Assembly (NCBI RefSeq): GCF_032583975.1
Contig: NZ_JAWHTF010000001.1
Source: Gilvirhabdus luticola
GTDB lineage: Bacteria; Bacteroidota; Bacteroidia; Flavobacteriales; Flavobacteriaceae
Length of the DNA: 64,000 bases
Reading direction: 5' to 3' (one strand)
The translations under genes and the position numbers were made by a program. Below, piece by piece: positions 58,363 through 64,000 of the stretch; position 1 is the first letter of the stretch; the number at the start of each line of letters is the position of its first letter. The notes under the pieces are model-generated. The model ran no database searches, was not told where the DNA came from, and saw only the letters and a program-made list of their open reading frames with translations.

Positions 58363-59822
58363 CGAATTTAAGAGATATATTGTATAAAGTTACCTTGAAT
58401 GCTGTTGTTGGGAATACTTCTGTGTCTGTTAATAAGATTGAATTCGATTCGAGAAAAATTTCCACAAATGATGTTTTTGTTGCAACTATAGGAACTATAT
58501 CTAATGGTCATGATTTTATAGATAAAGCCATTAAGCTAGGTGCAATCGCGGTTGTCTGCGAAACTTTACCTAAAAATATTGTCAAAGGCATAACCTATGT
58601 AGAAGTTGAAAGTTCAACAAGTGCATTGGCCATTATGGCTTCAAATTACTTTGAAAACCCTTCAGAAAATTTAAAACTTGTTGGTATAACAGGAACCAAT
58701 GGAAAAACAACGATCGCTTCATTGTTATATCAACTTTTTAAAAATGCAGGCTTTAAAGTTGGATTATTATCTACTGTAAAAATAATGGTTGATAATAAGA
58801 TGTATAAAGCCACACATACAACACCAGACTCTTTAACTATAAATAAATACTTAAAGGAAATGAATATTGAGGGTGTTGAATTTTGCTTTATGGAAGTAAG
58901 CTCACATGGTATTCATCAGAATAGAACAGAAGGATTGCATTTTGAAGGAGGGATTTTCACCAATTTGTCTCATGACCATTTAGACTATCATGAGAATTTT
59001 GCAGAATATAGAAATGTAAAAAAATTATTTTTTGATGGCTTATCGAGTTCAGCATTTGCACTGGTAAACGTAGATGATAAAAATGGCTTATTCATGATTC
59101 AAAATACTAAGGCAAAAAAACACACTTATGCTCTAAAAGGATATGCAGATTATAAGGCTATTGTTTTGGAAAATCAATTAAGCGGATTACTTCTTAAAGT
59201 CAATGATAGTGAAGTTTGGACCAGATTAATTGGAAGCTTCAATGCTTACAATGTATTAGCTATTTATGCAACTGCAGAATTACTCGGCCTTGAACGAGTT
59301 GAAATATTAAGGTTGATTAGTGAACTGGAAAGTGTAGCAGGACGCTTTCAATACCTTATTTCAGACGATAATATAACTGCAATTGTTGATTATGCACATA
59401 CACCGGATGCTCTTAAAAATGTGCTGGAAACCATCAATAGTATTCGTACAAAAAACGAAGAACTTATTACAGTTGTAGGTTGTGGAGGTGATAGAGATAA
59501 AACCAAACGCCCTAAAATGGGGCACATCGCTTCATTATTAAGCACCAAAGTGATTTTTACGAGTGACAATCCAAGAAGCGAAGTTCCTGAAACTATAATA
59601 AAAGATATAGAAAAAGGTGTTGAACCACAGAATTTCAAGAAAACAATATCCATAACAGATAGAGGACAAGCTATTAAAACAGCTTGCCAAATGGCGCACA
59701 CCAATGACATCATTTTAATAGCTGGCAAAGGGCATGAAACCTATCAGGAAATTAAAGGTAAACGCTTTGATTTTGATGATTTTAAAATAGTACAAGAATT
59801 TTTAAAGCAATTACAAAAGTAG
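58359..59822 (+). CDS. murE: UDP-N-acetylmuramoyl-tripeptide synthetase MurE
   Basis: 487 residues: N-terminal Mur domain, P-loop LVGITGTNGKTTIASLLY (about 106-123), the central MEVSSHGIHQNRTEGL, and the C-terminal FTSDNPRSEVPE. The DNPR motif in the third domain marks specificity for meso-diaminopimelate rather than lysine. It overlaps ftsI by four bases (ATGA). It adds meso-DAP to UDP-MurNAc-L-Ala-D-Glu. Confidence 0.95.
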   Translation: MTNLRDILYKVTLNAVVGNTSVSVNKIEFDSRKISTNDVFVATIGTISNGHDFIDKAIKLGAIAVVCETLPKNIVKGITYVEVESSTSALAIMASNYFENPSENLKLVGITGTNGKTTIASLLYQLFKNAGFKVGLLSTVKIMVDNKMYKATHTTPDSLTINKYLKEMNIEGVEFCFMEVSSHGIHQNRTEGLHFEGGIFTNLSHDHLDYHENFAEYRNVKKLFFDGLSSSAFALVNVDDKNGLFMIQNTKAKKHTYALKGYADYKAIVLENQLSGLLLKVNDSEVWTRLIGSFNAYNVLAIYATAELLGLERVEILRLISELESVAGRFQYLISDDNITAIVDYAHTPDALKNVLETINSIRTKNEELITVVGCGGDRDKTKRPKMGHIASLLSTKVIFTSDNPRSEVPETIIKDIEKGVEPQNFKKTISITDRGQAIKTACQMAHTNDIILIAGKGHETYQEIKGKRFDFDDFKIVQEFLKQLQK

Positions 59823-59823
59823 G

Positions 59824-61065
59824 ATGCTATATTACTTATTTGAATATTTAGAAAAACAATTCGAATTCCCAGGAGCTACACTGTTCGGTTACATTTCGTT
59901 TAGATCTGCTATGGCAATTATCCTATCATTACTCATTTCTACTATTTTCGGTAAGCGCATTATTAAGTTTTTACAAAAACAACAAGTTGGTGAATCTATT
60001 AGAGATCTTGGATTAGAAGGTCAAGTTGAGAAGGCAGGGACACCAACAATGGGTGGAATTATTATAATAATGGCAACACTCATTCCAGTTTTGCTTTTTG
60101 CCAAATTAGAAAATATTTATATCATCCTACTTATTGTAACAACCGTATGGATGGGAACCATTGGGTTTATTGACGATTACATTAAAAAGTTTAAAAATGA
60201 TAAAGAAGGTCTAAAAGGAAGGTTTAAAGTTCTTGGACAAGTTGGTTTAGGTATAATTGTAGGAACAACATTATACTTCCATCCAAATGTGACATTAAAA
60301 GAAAAACTACCTGAAGCACAACGTCAGGAAATATTAATGTCAAGTCCAAATGTTGAAGCCACTAAACTTTTTCAGGATGAAGAAAAATCTACTAAAACTA
60401 CTATTCCATTTGTAAAAGGTAACGAGTTTGATTATGCTGATTTAATCACTTGGATTAACCCAGGTTTACAAAAATATGCATGGGTGATTTTCATAATTGT
60501 TGCCATTTTTATTATTACAGCAGTATCAAATGGAGCAAATCTTACAGATGGGATAGATGGTCTAGCAGCAGGAACTTCTGCTATTATTGTACTTACATTA
60601 GGCATTTTTGCTTGGGTTTCCGGAAATATCATTTTCTCTGATTATCTCAACATCATGTACATACCAAGAGTTGAAGAAATCACAATTTACATAGCTGCCT
60701 TTGTCGGAGCATTGGTTGGATTCTTATGGTACAACACCTATCCAGCGCAGGTTTTTATGGGAGACACAGGAAGTCTCACCATAGGAGGAATTATAGCAGT
60801 AATAGCAATTGCAGTTAGAAAAGAATGGTTAATACCTGTACTCTGCGGTATTTTCTTGGCAGAGAATTTATCTGTGGTTATGCAGGTAAGCTATTTTAAA
60901 TATACAAAGAAAAAATATGGTGAAGGTCGACGCATTTTTAAAATGTCGCCATTACATCATCATTATCAAAAATCGGGATATCATGAAAGTAAGATTGTTA
61001 CCAGATTCTGGATTGTTGGAATTCTGTTGGCAATTATAACAATCGTGACATTGAAAATTAGATAA
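59824..61065 (+). CDS. mraY: phospho-N-acetylmuramoyl-pentapeptide transferase MraY
   Basis: 413 residues with ten membrane helices. Family motifs are EKAGTPTMGGIIII, IGFIDDYIKKFKNDKEGLKGRFK, NLTDGIDGLAAGTSAII, MGDTGSLTIGG, and PLHHHYQKSGYHESKIV. An insertion of about 60 residues (about 155-215, with polar, Lys/Glu-rich sequence) between helices is as in other Bacteroidota MraY. It transfers phospho-MurNAc-pentapeptide to undecaprenyl phosphate, making lipid I. It is followed by the repeat that supplies the murD start. Confidence 0.95.
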   Translation: MLYYLFEYLEKQFEFPGATLFGYISFRSAMAIILSLLISTIFGKRIIKFLQKQQVGESIRDLGLEGQVEKAGTPTMGGIIIIMATLIPVLLFAKLENIYIILLIVTTVWMGTIGFIDDYIKKFKNDKEGLKGRFKVLGQVGLGIIVGTTLYFHPNVTLKEKLPEAQRQEILMSSPNVEATKLFQDEEKSTKTTIPFVKGNEFDYADLITWINPGLQKYAWVIFIIVAIFIITAVSNGANLTDGIDGLAAGTSAIIVLTLGIFAWVSGNIIFSDYLNIMYIPRVEEITIYIAAFVGALVGFLWYNTYPAQVFMGDTGSLTIGGIIAVIAIAVRKEWLIPVLCGIFLAENLSVVMQVSYFKYTKKKYGEGRRIFKMSPLHHHYQKSGYHESKIVTRFWIVGILLAIITIVTLKIR

Positions 61066-61070
61066 TTATT

Positions 61071-61114
61071 GTCATTCCTGCTATTGCAGGAATCTCAAGA
61101 ATTGAAGGAATGAC
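61071..61114. repeat. GTCATTCC-type palindromic repeat at the mraY-murD junction
   Basis: GTCATTCC (61071-61078) and GGAATGAC (61107-61114) bound the element; an inner hairpin ATTCCTGC-TATT-GCAGGAAT lies in its left half. The ATG at 61110 within the right end is the murD start codon. Same sequence type as the copies near 12463 and 13378. Confidence 0.75.
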
Positions 61115-62447
61115 AAAACAAAGACTAGTCATATTAGGAGGAGGAGAAAGTGGTGTTGGAACAGCACTTTTAGGGAAAGCAAAAGGTTTTGAAGTCTTTG
61201 TTTCAGATAAAGGAAAAATTAAAGAAAAATATAAACAAGTTCTTATACATAATGAGATTGAATGGGAAGAAGAACAGCACACAGAAGGTAAGATTCTTAA
61301 TGTAGATCTAGTAATGAAAAGTCCTGGTATTCCAGATAAAGTTGATTTGGTAAAACAAATTCGTAAAAAAGGAATTCCAGTAGTTTCAGAAATTGAATTT
61401 GCTTCAAGATTTACTACTGCTACCATTATTGGTGTTACAGGAAGTAATGGCAAGACTACAACAGCCTCGTTAACACACCATATTCTAAAACAAGAATTGA
61501 ATGTTGGGTTGGCTGGAAATATTGGTGAGAGTTTTGCAAAACAGGTTTCAGAAGAAGATTATAAAAACTATGTCCTGGAGATAAGCAGCTTTCAGTTAGA
61601 TGATATCGCAACTTTTAAACCACATATAGCTGTTATAACCAATATTACACCTGATCATTTAGATAGATATAACTATCAATTTGAAAATTATATAGCGTCA
61701 AAATTCAGGATTGCTAGGAATCAAACCAAAAAGGACTATTTGATTTATGATGCAGATGATGAAGAAATAACAAATTGGTTAGAAAAGAACCCAGTTCAAT
61801 CAACATTATTACCATTTTCACTAACAAAAACTATTGAAAATGGAGCGTATTTAGACAACAAGGATATTAAAATAACAATAGATAACAAGCAAATAATTAT
61901 GCCAACCACAAATTTAGCACTAGAGGGAAATCACAACATTAAAAACGCTATGGCAGCTTCAACTGTAGCACATGTATTAAAAATTAGAAAGCAGACAATT
62001 AGAGAAAGTTTGGAGAATTTTCAAGGCGTTGAACACCGTTTGGAGCATGTTCTAAAAATAAACAAAGTACACTATATCAATGATTCTAAAGCAACCAACG
62101 TCAATGCTACTTATTATGCGTTAGAAAGCATGGATGCTCCAACGGTTTGGATAGTTGGTGGAGTTGATAAAGGCAATAATTATCAAGAACTTTTTTCGTT
62201 TGTAAATGAAAAGGTAAAAGCTATTATTTGTTTGGGTGTTGATAACCAAAAACTTATGGAAAATTTTGGTTCTATGGTTGATATTATCATTGAAACGCAA
62301 TTTATGAGCGAGGCTGTTAAAATAGCGTACAAAATAGCAGAAGCAGGTGATAATGTATTATTATCACCTGCATGCGCAAGTTTTGATTTGTTTGAAAACT
62401 ACGAAGATAGAGGTCGTCAATTTAAAGAAGCGGTAAGAAATTTATAG
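61110..62447 (+). CDS. murD: UDP-N-acetylmuramoyl-L-alanine-D-glutamate ligase MurD
   Basis: 445 residues: N-terminal RLVILGGGESGVGTALLGKAKG, central P-loop IIGVTGSNGKTTTASLTHHIL (about 108-128), LEISSFQLDDI, HRLEHVLKINKVHYINDSKATN, and C-terminal LSPACASFDLFENYEDRGRQFKE. It adds D-Glu to UDP-MurNAc-L-Ala. The start codon lies inside a palindromic repeat (separate entry). The first residues MTKQR come from the repeat and are not part of the conserved fold. Confidence 0.95.
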   Translation: MTKQRLVILGGGESGVGTALLGKAKGFEVFVSDKGKIKEKYKQVLIHNEIEWEEEQHTEGKILNVDLVMKSPGIPDKVDLVKQIRKKGIPVVSEIEFASRFTTATIIGVTGSNGKTTTASLTHHILKQELNVGLAGNIGESFAKQVSEEDYKNYVLEISSFQLDDIATFKPHIAVITNITPDHLDRYNYQFENYIASKFRIARNQTKKDYLIYDADDEEITNWLEKNPVQSTLLPFSLTKTIENGAYLDNKDIKITIDNKQIIMPTTNLALEGNHNIKNAMAASTVAHVLKIRKQTIRESLENFQGVEHRLEHVLKINKVHYINDSKATNVNATYYALESMDAPTVWIVGGVDKGNNYQELFSFVNEKVKAIICLGVDNQKLMENFGSMVDIIIETQFMSEAVKIAYKIAEAGDNVLLSPACASFDLFENYEDRGRQFKEAVRNL

Positions 62448-63640
62448 TGCAAGAGATATTTAAAAATATTAAAGGTGATCGGTTAATTTGGGCTATTGTA
62501 GCCCTGTTGGCGATATTTTCATTCCTACCTGTGTATAGTGCCGCAAGTAATTTAGCTTATGTTGGAGGAAACGGAAATACCTTTGCATATTTTTTAAAAC
62601 ATTTCATGCATTTGTTTCTTGGATTTGGAATTATGTATGGAGTTCACAAAATCCCATACAGATATTTTAGAGGTTTATCTATGGTTATGCTGCCAATAGT
62701 TTTGGTGCTTTTAGTGATAACCATGTCACAAGAAACTACAACAGAAGGAGCAAATGCTAGTAGGTGGATTCAGATTCCAATTGTAGGTATGTCATTCCAA
62801 ACGTCAACTTTAGCATCAGTTGTCCTGATGGTATATGTTGCAAGATATATGTCTAAAATTAAAGATAAACAAATAACCTTTAAAGAATCTATTTTACCAC
62901 TTTGGATTCCGGTTTTTTTAGTAATTATATTAATTCTTCCAGCTAACTTTTCAACTGCTGCAATTTTATTCTGTATGGTTGTCATGTTAACATTTTTAGG
63001 AGGTTATCCAATACGATATTTAGCATTAATAATAGGTTCTGGTGTTGTCGCTCTCGTAATGTTTGTACTAGTCGCTAAATCGTTTCCAGAGTTAATGCCA
63101 AATCGAGTTGATACTTGGATGAGTAGAATTGAAAGTTTTACAGATAAAGAGGACACTGAAGCAGATTATCAAATTGAAAAGGCCAAAATAGCCATTGCTT
63201 CTGGAGGTATTCAGGGTGTTGGCCCAGGAAAGAGTATTCAAAAGAATTTTTTACCACAGTCATCCTCAGATTTTATTTTTGCAATCATAATTGAGGAATA
63301 TGGATTGATAGGAGGCTTTCTTATTATGATTCTTTATATGTGGTTGTTGTTTAGAATAGTAATTGCTGCTCAAAAAGCAGATACCATTTTCGGAAAACTA
63401 ATTGTATTAGGTGTTGGATTACCTATAGTTTTTCAAGCATTAATAAATATGGCTGTTGCAGTTGAATTGTTTCCAGTAACAGGACAAACATTACCGCTTA
63501 TTAGTAGTGGAGGGACATCAATTTGGATGACTTGTTTGGCTCTTGGAATTATTTTAAGCGTAAGTGCAAAAAGAGAAGAATTAAAAGAACAGGATTATAA
63601 TGAAGATAATCCGTTAGAAGTTTTAGCTGAAACTATTTAA
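62447..63640 (+). CDS. ftsW: FtsW/RodA-family peptidoglycan polymerase, FtsW
   Basis: 397 residues with ten membrane helices; start is GTG, overlapping the murD stop by one base. SEDS motifs include NASRWIQIPIVGMSFQTSTLA, GGIQGVGPGKSIQKNFLPQSSSDFIFAIIIEEYG, and LPLISSGGTSIWMTC. Position directly before murG identifies FtsW, which polymerises glycan strands with FtsI at the septum. The periplasmic loop 7-8 carries the expected acidic catalytic region. Confidence 0.94.
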   Translation: MQEIFKNIKGDRLIWAIVALLAIFSFLPVYSAASNLAYVGGNGNTFAYFLKHFMHLFLGFGIMYGVHKIPYRYFRGLSMVMLPIVLVLLVITMSQETTTEGANASRWIQIPIVGMSFQTSTLASVVLMVYVARYMSKIKDKQITFKESILPLWIPVFLVIILILPANFSTAAILFCMVVMLTFLGGYPIRYLALIIGSGVVALVMFVLVAKSFPELMPNRVDTWMSRIESFTDKEDTEADYQIEKAKIAIASGGIQGVGPGKSIQKNFLPQSSSDFIFAIIIEEYGLIGGFLIMILYMWLLFRIVIAAQKADTIFGKLIVLGVGLPIVFQALINMAVAVELFPVTGQTLPLISSGGTSIWMTCLALGIILSVSAKREELKEQDYNEDNPLEVLAETI

Positions 63641-64000
63641 TGAGTAAGTATAAAATCATATTGTCAGGTGGAGGAACAGGAGGACACATCTATCCAGCCA
63701 TTGCAATTGCAAATGAGTTGAAGTCTCGTTTTCCAAATTCTGAATTTTTATTTGTTGGTGCGAAAGATAGAATGGAAATGGAAAAAGTACCTCAAGCTGG
63801 TTATGAAATTGAGGGTTTATGGATTTCTGGTATTCAAAGAAAGCTAACATTAAAGAATTTAATGTTTCCTTTTAAACTTTTAGCAAGCTTAATAAAAGCG
63901 AGAAAAATCATCAAAAATTTCAAACCAGATGTAGCGATTGGTACTGGAGGCTTTGCCAGTGGACCTTTGTTGCATGTAGCAGCTTCAAAGAAAATACCAA
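63640..64000 (+). CDS. murG: UDP-N-acetylglucosamine transferase MurG (3' end outside window)
   Basis: The first 120 residues are visible and start MSKYKIILSGGGTGGHIYPAIAIANEL, the MurG glycine-rich loop, with FVGAKDRMEMEKVPQAGYEIEGLWISG and PDVAIGTGGFASGPLLHVA. It converts lipid I to lipid II. The ATG overlaps the ftsW stop by one base (TAATG). The gene runs out of the window; nothing looks broken in the visible part. Confidence 0.95.
   Translation, partial: MSKYKIILSGGGTGGHIYPAIAIANELKSRFPNSEFLFVGAKDRMEMEKVPQAGYEIEGLWISGIQRKLTLKNLMFPFKLLASLIKARKIIKNFKPDVAIGTGGFASGPLLHVAASKKIP

Overview
The window is about two-thirds A+T and reads as the chromosome of a member of the Flavobacteriaceae (Bacteroidota), probably marine. 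The evidence is gene content and order (coaX - outer-membrane protein - TPR - lptC; GYDIA-type GHMP kinase beside class II HMG-CoA reductase), near absence of Shine-Dalgarno sequences, and several promoters of the Bacteroidota type (TAnnTTTG at -7). There is no phage, transposase, plasmid or CRISPR array. Both window ends cut genes: a flavoprotein at the left and murG at the right.

Layout. (1) 1-5572, plus strand: flavoprotein, DUF1697 protein, mevalonate diphosphate decarboxylase, mevalonate kinase, UbiA prenyltransferase and a pseudouridine synthase homologue that lacks the expected catalytic Asp. (2) 5573-11925, plus: a promoter and structured leader holding a 50-codon ORF, then a polyamine operon (arginine decarboxylase, agmatinase, deoxyhypusine-synthase homologue, GNAT-nitrilase fusion), two small acidic proteins and a VOC protein. 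(3) 11915-22862, minus: a long co-directional block whose upstream half is an arsenosugar-type cluster (AhpD-like protein, radical SAM ArsS, rhodanese, TIGR04282 transferase, purine nucleoside phosphorylase, ArsM-type methyltransferase, sterol-desaturase-type hydroxylase, DUF547 protein, TIGR04283 transferase, a membrane protein with a vicinal Cys pair) and whose downstream half holds three membrane or polyprenol-type glycosyltransferases. (4) 22982-29735: a Na+/H+ antiporter and XdhC (plus), and xanthine dehydrogenase XdhAB with guanine deaminase (minus), a purine catabolic set. (5) 29910-38482: peroxiredoxin, tRNA-Phe, and the coaX/lptC/CNNM/PPIase series. (6) 38514-49614: GHMP kinase and HMG-CoA reductase, two POT peptide transporters, thioredoxin, ComEC, NlpC/P60, LpxB, SurE. 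(7) 49766-54385: C-terminal processing protease, ABC permease, EngB, alpha/beta hydrolase. (8) 54602-64000: the dcw cluster (mraZ, rsmH, ftsL, ftsI, murE, mraY, murD, ftsW, murG), preceded by a three-copy MraZ-type operator.

The genes form several pathways. HMGR, mevalonate kinase, decarboxylase and possibly the GYDIA kinase make isopentenyl diphosphate. Arginine goes to agmatine, putrescine and probably a longer polyamine. Arsenic is methylated by ArsM and joined to an adenosyl-derived ribose by ArsS; the nucleoside phosphorylase could remove adenine and the transferases could elaborate the sugar. Guanine goes to xanthine and urate.

The most unusual structural feature is a set of short palindromic repeats (GTCATTCC, GTCATTGC and TCGAGCGCA types). 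Three copies lie in frame inside genes (mvaD, a mannosyltransferase-like gene, the TIGR04283 transferase), one is intergenic, and one supplies the murD start codon. The most interesting system is the extended arsenosugar block. Second is the leader ORF upstream of the polyamine operon.
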